From Calothrix sp. NIES-2098 (GTDB lineage Bacteria > Cyanobacteriota > Cyanobacteriia > Cyanobacteriales > Nostocaceae), in contig AP018172.1 in the NCBI GenBank assembly GCA_002368175.1, forward strand, positions 7,071,001 to 7,135,000: a stretch of 64,000 bases of DNA, given 5' to 3'. Under the pieces are notes generated by a model. That model made no database searches. It was given only the letters and a program-made list of their open reading frames with translations, and was not told the origin of the DNA. The translations under genes were made by a program, and so were the position numbers. Below are positions 1-8,379 of the stretch, piece by piece. Each line of letters begins with the position of its first letter. The first letter of the stretch is position 1.

Positions 1-542
1 GAAGTTTTATCTAGTACAGCTGTTAATTCTTCCATTGGTATTAGCTGTATTGGTATTTGTAGTGCTTTTTCTAATTCATAGACCATCAATTCGCCTGCGC
101 CAATATCGTAAGCGGGTACTGCAACTAGCACTTGGGCACTGCAACGCAAGCGCCAATCAATTTCCGCTAAAAATAGCTCCCGTGCTTCCGAGAGCGAACA
201 GCCTTGAGAAAGTAGCTCATCCAGTGCTTGCTGCACAACTTTATCAGCTTCGGGATGTTGCTTAAGAGTTGGTGATTGCAGCCTGCTACCACCCTCATGC
301 CCTTGGGCACGGACATAAATCCCTGAACCAGCAAGGCTTTCGACAAATCCATCTTCTTCTAACTGACGGTAAACTTTGCTGATCGTATTGCGGTGTAAAC
401 CGGTTTGCATTGCCAACGCCCGTGTGCTTGGCAATTTGTACCCAGGTGGATATTGCCGGGAAGCGATCGCAAACCGGATTTGATTAAACAGCTGGGTTGA
501 TGCGGGAATTTCACTGTCTGGCTGAATGCGGAATTGAATCAT
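1..542 (-). CDS. plmA: GntR-family transcriptional regulator, PlmA type (3' end beyond window)
   Basis: DNA-binding regulator. The frame is open from an ATG at 542 to the left edge, giving about 180 residues, so the C-terminal part is missing. A winged-helix GntR domain fills roughly residues 10-80, with the helix-turn-helix around LPSTRALAMQTGLHRNTISK, followed by a cyanobacterial effector-like region (CSLSEARELFLAEIDWRLR). A strong ribosome site GAGGAGG lies just before the ATG. From memory the sequence closely matches PlmA, a GntR subclass conserved across cyanobacteria that was first described in plasmid maintenance and later linked to the PII-PipX nitrogen network. It is divergent from the dienelactone hydrolase gene with about 200 bp between, which may hold both promoters. 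The GntR assignment is secure and the PlmA name is probable. Confidence 0.85.
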   Translation of the reverse strand, partial: MIQFRIQPDSEIPASTQLFNQIRFAIASRQYPPGYKLPSTRALAMQTGLHRNTISKVYRQLEEDGFVESLAGSGIYVRAQGHEGGSRLQSPTLKQHPEADKVVQQALDELLSQGCSLSEARELFLAEIDWRLRCSAQVLVAVPAYDIGAGELMVYELEKALQIPIQLIPMEELTAVLDKT

Positions 543-741
543 CACCAAACCTCCTCGGTGCTACTAGCGGCATATGACCAGCTGTATATACTACTTGTTA
601 AATATTTTATTTATACATTGACTCTCTCTAGAGGAAATCTCTAGTGTACTGACTTTCGTTAATTGATAATCTGATGGCAAAAAGCTTTGAGATACTGGCA
701 TAGTTATATCAAACAATCGTGCAACCCTGGTAAAAATTATT

Positions 742-1482
742 ATGACAGAGCGAGCAATCGATACCAAAACGGTTCAAATTTCGCAAGATAATTTTTCAAT
801 ATTAGCTTACTTGGCACAACCACAAGAATCAGGTTCTTACCCAGCAATTGTAGTATTGCAAGAGATTTTTGGTGTCAACGATCATATTCGAGATGTCACA
901 GAACGGATTGCTCGGTTGGGGTATGTAGCGATCGCACCAGCACTTTTCCAACGCCAAGCACCGGGCTTTGAAACTGGCTACACTCCAGAAGATATCGAAG
1001 TTGGTAGAGGCTATGCGATGCAAACTAAAGCCTCAGAATTATTGGGTGATATTCAAGCCGCGATCGATTACCTGAAAACTCTCCCCAATGTCAAACAAGA
1101 TAGCTTCGGCTGTATCGGCTTCTGCTTTGGTGGCCATGTAGCATATCTTGCTGCCACCCTACCAGATATCAAAGCTACTGCTTCCTTCTATGGTGCGGGA
1201 ATTACTACCCGTACACCAGGAGGCGGAGACCCGACTGTTACACGTACCAGCGAAATTAAAGGTACGCTTTACGCCTTATTTGGCATGGAAGACGCCAGCA
1301 TTCCCCTTGAACAGGTAGATGAAATTGAAGCAGCGTTAGAAAAATACAAAATTCCGCACCGTGTCTTTCGCTACGATGGAGCTGACCACGGATTTTTCTG
1401 CGATCGTCGCGCCAGCTATAATCCTAAAGTTGCCGCCGATGCTTGGGAGCAGGTGAAACAACTCTTTGGTCAACTGGCCTAA
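742..1482 (+). CDS. Dienelactone hydrolase family protein
   Basis: Predicted soluble alpha/beta hydrolase of 246 residues, the usual length for this family. The catalytic triad is readable: nucleophile Cys128 in GFCFGGH, Asp184 in GMEDASIP, and His216 in DGADHGFF. Glu41 in LQEIFGVN matches the conserved glutamate of carboxymethylenebutenolidases. The physiological substrate is unknown; cyanobacterial members are not tied to chlorocatechol breakdown. The ATG at 742 has no strong ribosome site. A stem-loop follows the stop and probably ends the transcript. The gene is divergent from plmA. Family assignment is firm, substrate is open. Confidence 0.9.
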   Translation: MTERAIDTKTVQISQDNFSILAYLAQPQESGSYPAIVVLQEIFGVNDHIRDVTERIARLGYVAIAPALFQRQAPGFETGYTPEDIEVGRGYAMQTKASELLGDIQAAIDYLKTLPNVKQDSFGCIGFCFGGHVAYLAATLPDIKATASFYGAGITTRTPGGGDPTVTRTSEIKGTLYALFGMEDASIPLEQVDEIEAALEKYKIPHRVFRYDGADHGFFCDRRASYNPKVAADAWEQVKQLFGQLA

Positions 1483-1492
1483 AACCTAAGCC

Positions 1493-1533
1493 GTCAGTAG
1501 GGGTTGAGAATTGCTTAAACCCCTACAACTGAC
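1493..1533. terminator. Stem-loop between dienelactone hydrolase and S1-domain genes
   Basis: Inverted repeat: GTCAG-TAGGGGTT pairs with AACCCCTA-CAA-CTGAC. It starts 11 bases after the hydrolase stop codon. No run of T follows, so it is either a weak terminator or an RNA-stabilising element. A possible TTG start at 1511 for the next gene falls inside this stem, which argues for the ATG at 1559 instead. Confidence 0.5.
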
Positions 1534-1558
1534 CACTAATAATTTATCTTCAAACGTC

Positions 1559-2461
1559 ATGAATTCCGAATCGAAACGTTCTCAAACAGCCAATTCGCCA
1601 TTTACAATGGACGATTTTGCCAAAGCGCTGGAAAAACACGACTACCAGTTTCAAAAAGGACAGGTAGTGCATGGTAAAGTGTTTCAACTTGACCATGATG
1701 GGGCTTATGTTGATATTGGTGGCAAATCGTCGGCTTTTATTCCCCGTGATGAGGCTTCTTTGAGAGCAGTTACCGATTTGTCTGAGGTGCTACCACTGCA
1801 AGAAGAACTAGAGTTTTTGATTATCCGAGAGCAGGATGCAGAAGGTCAAGTAACTCTTTCTCGCAAACAGTTAGAAATTCAACATATCTGGGAACGATTA
1901 GCGCAAATGCAAGAAAATTCCCAGACTGTACCAGTGAAGGTTACGGGAGTAAATAAAGGTGGTGTCACCGTAGAACTGCAATCTTTACGAGGATTTATTC
2001 CGCGATCGCACTTGATTGAGCGTGATAATTTAGAGGCACTCAAGGGTCAAACTCTCACTGTCGGCTTTTTAGAAGTAGACCGCAATAACAAAAAGCTGAT
2101 CCTTTCCCAGCGGTTGGCAACTCGTTCTAGCAACTTCAGCTTGTTAGAACTAGGTCAATTAGTGGAAGGTAAAGTTACTGGCATTAAACCTTTTGGTGTA
2201 TTTGTAGATGTAGATGGTATGAGTGCTTTACTTCACATCAAGCAAGTCAGCCAAAAATTTATTGAGTCTCTGGATAAAGTCTTTCAAATTGGTCAGCCGA
2301 TTAAAGCTGTGATTATTGACTTAGATGAAGGTAAAGGCCGCGTGGCACTTTCCACCAGAGTTTTAGAAAATTTCCCCGGAGAAGTTTTAGAGAATATGGA
2401 TGAGGTGATGGCTTCTGCGGAGGCTCGTGCTAATCGCGCTAGTCAAAAATCTGCTGAATAG
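1559..2461 (+). CDS. S1 RNA-binding domain protein (ribosomal protein S1 paralogue)
   Basis: RNA-binding protein of 300 residues with three S1 (OB-fold) modules at about residues 35-105, 120-190 and 200-270. Each opens with a typical G-x-V-x-G-x-V segment (GQVVHGKVFQLDHDGAYVDI, VPVKVTGVNKGGVTVEL, GQLVEGKVTGIKPFGVFVDV). E. coli S1 has six such modules; cyanobacterial S1 proteins have about three. Cyanobacteria carry more than one S1-like gene, so this may be the main 30S protein or the Rps1B/NbpI-type paralogue. I chose the ATG at 1559 because the alternative TTG at 1511 sits in an upstream hairpin. A T-rich hairpin terminator follows. Confidence 0.85.
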   Translation: MNSESKRSQTANSPFTMDDFAKALEKHDYQFQKGQVVHGKVFQLDHDGAYVDIGGKSSAFIPRDEASLRAVTDLSEVLPLQEELEFLIIREQDAEGQVTLSRKQLEIQHIWERLAQMQENSQTVPVKVTGVNKGGVTVELQSLRGFIPRSHLIERDNLEALKGQTLTVGFLEVDRNNKKLILSQRLATRSSNFSLLELGQLVEGKVTGIKPFGVFVDVDGMSALLHIKQVSQKFIESLDKVFQIGQPIKAVIIDLDEGKGRVALSTRVLENFPGEVLENMDEVMASAEARANRASQKSAE

Positions 2462-2499
2462 CAGCTTTCATTAAGCACACTATTTATTTCCACTCATCA

Positions 2500-2545
2500 G
2501 ACGCTTTTCTTACAACCCCTTAGGCGAGAAGAAAGCGTCTTTGTA
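2500..2545 (+). terminator. Intrinsic terminator of the S1-domain gene
   Basis: GACGCTTTTCTT pairs with AAGAAAGCGTC (one bulged T). The loop is about 17 bases and TTTGTATT follows. It lies 40 bases after the S1 gene stop codon and faces the opposing Uma2 gene. Confidence 0.7.
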
Positions 2546-2586
2546 TTAACGCACCATCATAGCAATAGCAGACACATAGCACGATA

Positions 2587-3150
2587 CTAGCTACCCATTT
2601 TTAACCAACCAAAAACTTGTTCGACAGTTAGTGCCAGCTCAATTTCTGGTAAGACGGGTAAAGAATCTTTTCCCTGGAGCAGTAATGGCTGTTGCTCTGG
2701 TAAAAATACTAAGATACTGAAGTCATCAGGGTCAAGAAACCATCCCAAACGGCTACCATACTTCAGACAGTGCAGAATGTTGCCAATTACTTTATTGGGT
2801 TTTTGTTCTGGCGATAGAATTTCAATTGTCCAGTCTGGGGGGAGTTCAAAGTTATCAGGAACTTCATCATCAACGATGAATGGTATGCGCGTCCACTGAA
2901 ATACAGCCACATCGGGTACGATCGAGCGTGAGCCAAAGCTACACCGTAATTCAGGAAACGCATAGGCAATTCTGCGATCCTCTGCAACTTGATTGACCGC
3001 AGCACAGAGTTTACCTTGCAAGCGGCTGTGTCTCCCTTTTGGCATTGGCTTTTGAACGATCTCACCATTGATATATTCGCTAGCAGGCTTGGTTTCTGGG
3101 AGCTGAAGAAATTCTTCCAGGGTGAGGGGTTGGGCAGTTGTGGCGCTCAT
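2587..3150 (-). CDS. Uma2 family (DUF820) endonuclease-like protein
   Basis: 187 residues, typical for the Uma2/DUF820 family, which has a PD-(D/E)xK nuclease-like fold and is greatly expanded in cyanobacteria. Family landmarks are the N-terminal LTLEEFLQLPETKPASEYI, the HSRLQGKL segment, the RCSFGSRSIVPDVAVF strand carrying the core Asp, and PPDWTIEILSPEQ carrying the acidic residue before the next core strand. The role is unknown; these genes often lie alone and have been suggested to be remnants of mobile elements. It starts at the ATG at 3150. No partner gene is evident. Confidence 0.85.
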   Translation of the reverse strand: MSATTAQPLTLEEFLQLPETKPASEYINGEIVQKPMPKGRHSRLQGKLCAAVNQVAEDRRIAYAFPELRCSFGSRSIVPDVAVFQWTRIPFIVDDEVPDNFELPPDWTIEILSPEQKPNKVIGNILHCLKYGSRLGWFLDPDDFSILVFLPEQQPLLLQGKDSLPVLPEIELALTVEQVFGWLKMGS

Positions 3151-3245
3151 AGCTCCAAAAATCCTGCGTGACGAGATGTATTGTTAGTCTAACAAAGCGG
3201 GGGCTTGCCACTTAATTGAAGAGCGATCACAGACTGATAGATTGT

Positions 3246-3827
3246 CTAGTGAAGCCAAAAGAGAATACGGACTTCTTCTGGATTTCCTAACTTCAACAAC
3301 TCTTCAATGAACCAATCAACACAACCCACATAATAGCGATAAGTGTCCACCCATAAAACCTCAGTCGTATTCTCTTTTTTATTCTTATAAACAGGCTCAT
3401 CGTCTGGCAAATCCTGTGGAAATGGAGCCGAATTCTGAAACAGAGAAGCATATCGACTGTTTACATAACCTGTGCATGGTGGAAATTTTCTGTCCCAATC
3501 ATATTCAATAACTTCTTGAACCAAGAACCAAGTAAAGTGATGCTCTATTCCTAATGAATTGTTTTCAAAATGTTCCCTATAAACAGTATTCATATCTTTA
3601 GGTAAGCCACGCGGTTCTGACAACGGAACTATTTTTTCTGTATGCCAGTGCAAGTAGCAAAGAGAGTGGTGATGATAACCAACAAGAGCAGAGAACAGTT
3701 CATACATTCCACCAGGACGCATATAGCAAACTGGTACTTGCTTACCTTTTGACCATTTTGGTTTTGGAATTGGCTCCCATTGATTATGCTTCCAAATTTC
3801 AGCATAAAGGCTGCTTGTTGTACTCAT
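3246..3827 (-). CDS. Uncharacterised protein, Trp/Tyr/His-rich (193 aa)
   Basis: I do not recognise the family. The protein is soluble-looking, with no signal or membrane segment and many aromatic and His residues (GYHHHSLCYLHWHTEK; YRYYVGCVDWFIEELLKL). I start it at the ATG at 3827, because the GAGGAG about 13 bases upstream supports this over an upstream in-frame start near 3899 that adds a hydrophobic stretch. The gene to its right on the same strand (3929-4408) is about 100 bp away and also unrecognised, with a similar W/F/H-rich look, so the two may be one unit. A toxin/immunity or phage-derived pair is possible, but nothing in the sequence proves it. Confidence 0.6.
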   Translation of the reverse strand: MSTTSSLYAEIWKHNQWEPIPKPKWSKGKQVPVCYMRPGGMYELFSALVGYHHHSLCYLHWHTEKIVPLSEPRGLPKDMNTVYREHFENNSLGIEHHFTWFLVQEVIEYDWDRKFPPCTGYVNSRYASLFQNSAPFPQDLPDDEPVYKNKKENTTEVLWVDTYRYYVGCVDWFIEELLKLGNPEEVRILFWLH

Positions 3828-3928
3828 ATTGACCAAACTTCTCCTCGTCACCGCCTTATACTCAGTTTGGAAAAACCACCACAACAGAAACGAAGACAAT
3901 AACCAAACGCTCTCAGCGTTTTAGTTTG

Positions 3929-4408
3929 TCAAAAGTAATCTTTCTGATGATAGCTATTTCGGAGTTCTTCTAACTTTTCTGGATTAAAAGCAAATTGAAT
4001 TAACTCAACTAGTTCTTCCCAACTATGTAACATAGCCTCTGAGTGAGCTTGCAAGAATTCATGAGCGAAAAATTCTACCCACCACTGTGGTGCTTGCTTA
4101 TTTTGATGAGGTTCATTTTGCTTGCGCCAGCGTCTACGCCATTTTACAAAGTCTGATTTATTAGGCGGTTGTACACCGAGAATTGGCGGAAAATCAGCAT
4201 AGCTGACAAACTTGCTCACGCCTTTACCGTGGACATAAACCATATAACGCCAGCATTCCACAGTATATATATCTTCAAAACTGATTTGGAATATTAAACA
4301 GATTGCCTCTTCTGTGACAAATCTTGCTAGTGGGTGAACAATTGCTGATTTATGAACTATTTTCGATTCACGGATGACAAGCGCTTTTGGCTTGAGTGAT
4401 GATAACAT
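3929..4408 (-). CDS. Uncharacterised basic/aromatic protein (159 aa)
   Basis: I do not recognise the family. It has 159 residues, with a basic tryptophan-rich middle (VKWRRRWRKQNEPHQNK) and an acidic helical C-terminus (HSWEELVELIQFAFNPEKLEEL). There are no membrane segments. It starts at an ATG only 13 bases from a pair of 20-bp tandem repeats that probably cover its promoter or leader. It is transcribed towards the unknown gene at 3246-3827 and is likely co-transcribed with it. Function is open. Confidence 0.6.
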   Translation of the reverse strand: MLSSLKPKALVIRESKIVHKSAIVHPLARFVTEEAICLIFQISFEDIYTVECWRYMVYVHGKGVSKFVSYADFPPILGVQPPNKSDFVKWRRRWRKQNEPHQNKQAPQWWVEFFAHEFLQAHSEAMLHSWEELVELIQFAFNPEKLEELRNSYHQKDYF

Positions 4409-4420
4409 AAAGTTAAATTT

Positions 4421-4460
4421 CTGTTTAAAAGGAATGCCTTCCGTTTAAATGGAATGCTTA
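4421..4460. repeat. Two tandem 20-bp repeats upstream of the unknown gene pair
   Basis: CTGTTTAAAAGGAATGCCTT is followed directly by CCGTTTAAATGGAATGCTTA, with 16 of 20 bases identical. A partial third unit starts at CCGTTGAAAG. The repeats sit in the leader or promoter of the gene at 3929-4408, where repeated operator half-sites would be expected. Confidence 0.6.
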
Positions 4461-4519
4461 CCGTTGAAAGAGACTGACATCTCGTTTAACGGGATATGTG
4501 TGAAAAAAAACAAATGCAG

Positions 4520-4550
4520 TCGCCCTTTAGTTTTCCAGGACAGAGGGCGA
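4520..4550. terminator. Hairpin between the divergent unknown gene and the XRE gene
   Basis: TCGCCCT pairs with AGGGCGA over a 17-base loop. A long A run precedes it (a T run on the minus strand) and TTGTTATTATT follows. It could act as a terminator on either strand, but no gene clearly ends here. Confidence 0.3.
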
Positions 4551-4609
4551 TTGTTATTATTAGAATATAATAATTAAACGACTCATATAAGTCATTTGTC
4601 AAGCAAATT

Positions 4610-4822
4610 ATGGGAATGGTTAGGCTAAAGATTCGAGAATTTGCTGCCGAGAAGGGCTGGACGCTGAAAGAAGTATCTGACCGTTCTGGTGTGGTTTATA
4701 GTACTCTCAGAACCTATGCGCGATCGCCTGGGCTAGCAACTGTAGATTTTACCGCAATTCAGAAGTTAGCACGGACTTTTGATGTGATGATTGAGGAATT
4801 AGTTGAGGTTGTGCAGGAATAA
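4610..4822 (+). CDS. XRE-family (Cro/CI) helix-turn-helix regulator
   Basis: Small DNA-binding protein of 70 residues, essentially one HTH_3 domain. The helix pair WTLKEVSDRSGVVYSTLRTY matches the Cro/CI helix-turn-helix, followed by FTAIQKLARTFDVMIEELVE. A second in-frame ATG at 4616 could also be used. Homologues are often solitary or antitoxin-like. It points towards the VapBC-like pair, which lies on the opposite strand. Target genes are unknown; the divergent unknown gene at 3929-4408, with tandem repeats in its promoter, is one candidate by position only. Confidence 0.8.
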   Translation: MGMVRLKIREFAAEKGWTLKEVSDRSGVVYSTLRTYARSPGLATVDFTAIQKLARTFDVMIEELVEVVQE

Positions 4823-4898
4823 TCTATGCTTGCATAAGGGCTATGCTTGCGTGAGAGCGATGTCTAACGACAGGCCCCGAAGCGTCTACGCTTTTATA

Positions 4899-5348
4899 TT
4901 AAGGCAACGGTGGTACTTCAAAGTCATTAAACGAGCAAACATCGAAAGAAGAAGCGCTTAAAGCCCTTACCAGCTTACCGTCAAGAGTTAGCAAAGTAGC
5001 GCCAACCTGTTGCGAAAGCGCAACATAAGAAGCATCGTAGGCAGAAATCCCATAAGATAAGGCGATAGTAACTGCATCCACCATCAAGTCAGCTGTCGAG
5101 ACAACCTGTAACCGTAAACTCTTGAGAGTAGCTAGATCTGCTGTGACTTTCGCAGTAGGATAAAGACCAGCACGGATGTATTTCCACAAAACGTTAGCAC
5201 TTTCAATGTAAAACAAATCAGGAACAAAGAATTGATTTTGAGAATTGGCAACGTGAGCCAACAGTTAATCAACTTTAGGAGATAGTACATCTGGGACAAA
5301 GTGCTTGATGCACACACTGACATCTAAGACACACTTAAGAGTAGTCAT
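4899..5348 (-). pseudogene. VapC-like PIN-domain toxin interrupted by an in-frame TAA
   Basis: The PIN-domain toxin frame begins at an ATG at 5348 that overlaps the antitoxin stop codon (ATGA), the standard VapBC arrangement. The first 27 codons encode a normal PIN start (CVLDVSVCIKHFVPD, with the first acidic residue at Asp9). Codon 28 is then TAA at 5265-5267. The same frame continues for about 120 residues with the rest of the PIN fold (FFVPDLFYIESANVLWKY, ISAYDASYVALS). CAA to TAA is the simplest single-base origin. The active-site acids are split between the two parts, so the toxin is probably dead unless translation reads through or restarts at TTG 5261. Confidence 0.8.
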
Positions 5349-5611
5349 CTATCCCTGTCTTCTCGAAGCATAGCAGTACTATCAGGCCATTCGATATCCT
5401 TAGGAAGCTTTTCACGACGCAGACGACTTTCCTCTAAAAGCTTGAGTACATTCTTTCGCCTTTCGTCTTCTGTTTCCTGTGTCTTTATTTCCAGGGCGTT
5501 CTGCAATATTGTAATAACTTGAGCATCAACTGAGCTATTTTCAGCTTTAGCTAACTCTTGCAGTTGTTCGTATAACTCATCAGGTATATTTAGCGGATGA
5601 AGGGTAGCCAT
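5345..5611 (-). CDS. Antitoxin of a VapBC-like pair (FitA/ribbon-helix-helix-like)
   Basis: 88 residues. The N-terminus MATLHPLNIPDELYEQLQEL is a ribbon-helix-helix (Arc/FitA-like) DNA-binding start. The charged helical C-terminus (VLKLLEESRLRREKLP) is the type that usually wraps the toxin. I take the ATG at 5611 rather than a TTG 15 bases upstream. Its stop overlaps the toxin start by four bases, showing translational coupling. Because the toxin frame is broken, the antitoxin may survive as an orphan regulator of the locus. Confidence 0.75.
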   Translation of the reverse strand: MATLHPLNIPDELYEQLQELAKAENSSVDAQVITILQNALEIKTQETEDERRKNVLKLLEESRLRREKLPKDIEWPDSTAMLREDRDR

Positions 5612-5725
5612 ATCTTGACATCCCAAAAGAATTTATTGGTAATGGTAGCACGATCTAAGCAAGGGGAAGAAAGGAGAATAAGAGGCAATATTTAGCGATA
5701 AGATACACCGCTTCTAAGCTTGCTA

Positions 5726-6751
5726 CTAAACATCCAAACTCAACGATCTTAATGAAGATTGTTGTCTTTGTGGCTGTGTATCTTTTTTCCCTGGTAGTAA
5801 ACCAGCAGCATACAGAATTGCAATTATAGATAACACTACCATTAGCACATATAAAATTATATTACTTGTAGATTCACCAGTTATTGGATATGGGTTTACA
5901 GGTGGTGCGATCGCTTGAGTGATTTGTGAATTTGATGTAGTTAACTCTGTATCTAAATCTTTTAGTATTTCTTCAACTGATTGATATCTCACCTGAGATT
6001 CGTAGCGCACCATTTTAGTCAAAATAGTTACTAGCCAATCGCTAACATCTGCTTTATCTCTCCAGATAACTTCGCCTAAAGTATCTATTGGCAAGGATTG
6101 AGGTTCTAGACCTGTGAGTGCTTCAATTAATGTCATTCCTAATGCATAAATATCACTGTTGGGTAGAGAGTGTCCTCGCATTTGCTCTACTGGAGCATAA
6201 CCCTGCGTATAAATTTGAGTTCCTGGTTGTTGTAGTCTAGTATTTTTAGCAATAAACTCTTTAACTGCACCGAAGTCAATTAAGAACAAATTATCATCCT
6301 TACCTAGAATTATATTCTCTGGTTTGATATCACGATGAATCACGTTATTTATATGTAAAAACGCAAGAATACTTACTAACTTATCTAATATTTTTATAAC
6401 TTGAGGCTCTTCTAGCTTTTGCCGAGATTTTATTTCTTTACTTAAAGTATTTCCTTGAATATATTGTTGGATAAAGTAAAACTCTTGATTTTCTTCCAGG
6501 TATTCGAAAAACTGAGGAATACATGGATGTCCATTTAATTTGTTGAGAATTGTTGCTTCGCGTTGAAATAGTTCTTGAGCTTTAGTAACCTCACTTTGCT
6601 TGGTGCTAGAGAAAGTAAAATGCTTAACTGCATACTGAACTCCCAGATGAAATAAGTCATTGGCTAGGTAAGTTCTGCTAAAACCACCTTCCCCAAGCAA
6701 TGCAACAATCTCGTAACGTCCGCCGATAATTTTTGAGAGCTTTGTATTCAT
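5726..6751 (-). CDS. Hanks-type serine/threonine protein kinase, membrane-anchored
   Basis: 341 residues from the ATG at 6751. The kinase domain spans about residues 13-270 and looks intact: glycine loop GEGGFS, ATP-binding Lys43 (YAVKHF), catalytic loop HRDIKPEN near residue 139, metal-binding DFG near 158, and an APE-like APVEQ segment. One transmembrane helix (about 298-320, IILYVLMVVLSIIAILYAAG) lies near the C-terminus with a short basic tail. No sensor domain is visible. It is divergent from a MotA-like/MotB-like gene pair across a 190-bp AT-rich gap. That layout suggests shared regulation and possibly phosphorylation of the membrane complex; this is inference. Confidence 0.88.
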   Translation of the reverse strand: MNTKLSKIIGGRYEIVALLGEGGFSRTYLANDLFHLGVQYAVKHFTFSSTKQSEVTKAQELFQREATILNKLNGHPCIPQFFEYLEENQEFYFIQQYIQGNTLSKEIKSRQKLEEPQVIKILDKLVSILAFLHINNVIHRDIKPENIILGKDDNLFLIDFGAVKEFIAKNTRLQQPGTQIYTQGYAPVEQMRGHSLPNSDIYALGMTLIEALTGLEPQSLPIDTLGEVIWRDKADVSDWLVTILTKMVRYESQVRYQSVEEILKDLDTELTTSNSQITQAIAPPVNPYPITGESTSNIILYVLMVVLSIIAILYAAGLLPGKKDTQPQRQQSSLRSLSLDV

Positions 6752-6945
6752 GTAACGCCACCGTGGCAGAGATTGTCCCAAGCAATCTTTGTCAATTAGT
6801 AACCTAGGCTGAACTTAGAAGATATTTGACTAAATGTATTTAACGTATTTTATACTACAACAATCATGATACGATCAATTATACACACTTAGAAGTTTTA
6901 TTACATATTTCTGATCTATTAATAATTTCTTGAAGTTGCTGAATT

Positions 6946-8358
6946 ATGAATCAACTTTCACTTCGCTATGGTGTATTTATCATTTGTTTCGTATTATTCT
7001 TGCTTTATTTAATTACACCATCATTTATACCTTGGTTTCCTTTTTTAATAGTTCTAGCCTTTGTGGGATTAACTGTAAAATCTACTATTGACGGTATTAG
7101 GCTAAAGAATGCTTTACTTCAACAAATAGATATAATAGAGCAAAAAATTCAGACTGAACTACTTCAGAAAGTTAAAGGTATTAGTAAAAATCAATATGAG
7201 AAAATTAATAAAATAGCTTTAATAGAAAAAAGATGTAGTGAAAATCAAGAATTAAAAATTTGGGAGAGACATAAGCGCTCTTATCAATTGCTTCCCAACT
7301 CGCTTTTAGCTCTTGGCTTACTGGGGACGTTCTTGGGTATTACAATGAATTTATTCTTAATAAGTAGGAATACTGGTGGTGAACTGCAATTACAAAAAGC
7401 CTTACCAGATATTATCGGTTCAATGGCGATCGCATTCGTTAGTAGCTTGGCTGCATTAGCGGGAAGTGTTTTTCTGACGAAGTTTCATCCTACTTATGAT
7501 TTAGATTTAGAGAAGGATAAACTGCTGATTTCCTTAGAAGATTACCTTGATAATGATTTTTTTCTATCGCAAAACCAGCCAACTGTGGCAGAAAAGATAG
7601 ATGTTCTAATTCAGTCTATAGATAACTATTCCAAAAGCTTAAACAGTTTTGTTACAACTCTACCGAAAAATACTCAAGATTTTCAAAATGCTGTGACAGC
7701 AGCTTCTAATACATTAAATACATCTGCTAATAATTTTCAAGCTGTAGCAAATCAGTCTTCGCAGTCGATGCAAACAGGTGCTAATGTCTTAAGCAATGCT
7801 ACTAACAACTTGGCAAGATTAACAACAACATTCTCTGATATCACATCTTCTCTGCGTGACTCGACAAAATCTTTCGACAAGGCGATAGATAAATTAGAAG
7901 ACTATGCAGATAATCTGCAAGATATTGGTGATGCTTTGGTTAAAAATTCTTCACAAATCCAGAGCTTAATTCAAAACAATCAACAAAACCTAACTCATGT
8001 AAGCGATCGCCTGGTGCAAAATGCTAATACACTGTCAGCAAGTAGCCAATCTTTCAATACTAATGTATCCCAGCTAACAACATCTTTAACTCAGCACACA
8101 GGACAAGTCGGCAATCACAATAATAGATTGCAGAGTTTAGCTGGAGTAATTGAAAATACTACACAGTCTTCTAATACAAATATATCGCAAGTAGTATCTG
8201 TGTTAAATCAAAATGCATCGCTAGTAAGCAACCAAATTAATCAATTACAGAATATAGCAGAGAACATTGATCGAAATGCTCAAACAATGAAGCAAATCCA
8301 GACTAATTTTTCTGATTTATTAAATGCATTAGTTCAATTGCAAAAAACTGGAGGATAG
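6946..8358 (+). CDS. MotA/TolQ/ExbB-like proton-channel protein with long helical tail (ZorA-like)
   Basis: 470 residues. Two membrane helices lie at about 8-24 and 28-45, and a cytoplasmic segment follows. A second pair at about 117-139 (LPNSLLALGLLGTFLGI) and 155-178 (IIGSMAIAFVSSLAALAGS) matches the conserved stator helices of MotA, TolQ and ExbB. The remaining 290 residues form a Ser/Asn/Gln-rich, coiled-coil-like tail. Four membrane helices plus a long tail is the architecture of ZorA in Zorya anti-phage systems; ordinary MotA and ExbB lack such a tail. The next gene, 21 bases away, encodes the matching MotB-like partner. No ZorC, ZorD or ZorE gene is nearby. Confidence 0.75.
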   Translation: MNQLSLRYGVFIICFVLFLLYLITPSFIPWFPFLIVLAFVGLTVKSTIDGIRLKNALLQQIDIIEQKIQTELLQKVKGISKNQYEKINKIALIEKRCSENQELKIWERHKRSYQLLPNSLLALGLLGTFLGITMNLFLISRNTGGELQLQKALPDIIGSMAIAFVSSLAALAGSVFLTKFHPTYDLDLEKDKLLISLEDYLDNDFFLSQNQPTVAEKIDVLIQSIDNYSKSLNSFVTTLPKNTQDFQNAVTAASNTLNTSANNFQAVANQSSQSMQTGANVLSNATNNLARLTTTFSDITSSLRDSTKSFDKAIDKLEDYADNLQDIGDALVKNSSQIQSLIQNNQQNLTHVSDRLVQNANTLSASSQSFNTNVSQLTTSLTQHTGQVGNHNNRLQSLAGVIENTTQSSNTNISQVVSVLNQNASLVSNQINQLQNIAENIDRNAQTMKQIQTNFSDLLNALVQLQKTGG

Positions 8359-8379
8359 TCTCAATGGAGAGATTGCAAT

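Noticed and set aside
1511..1558. TTG start giving a 16-residue longer S1-domain protein
   Set aside because: Falls inside a stem-loop and adds low-quality sequence; the ATG at 1559 is better.
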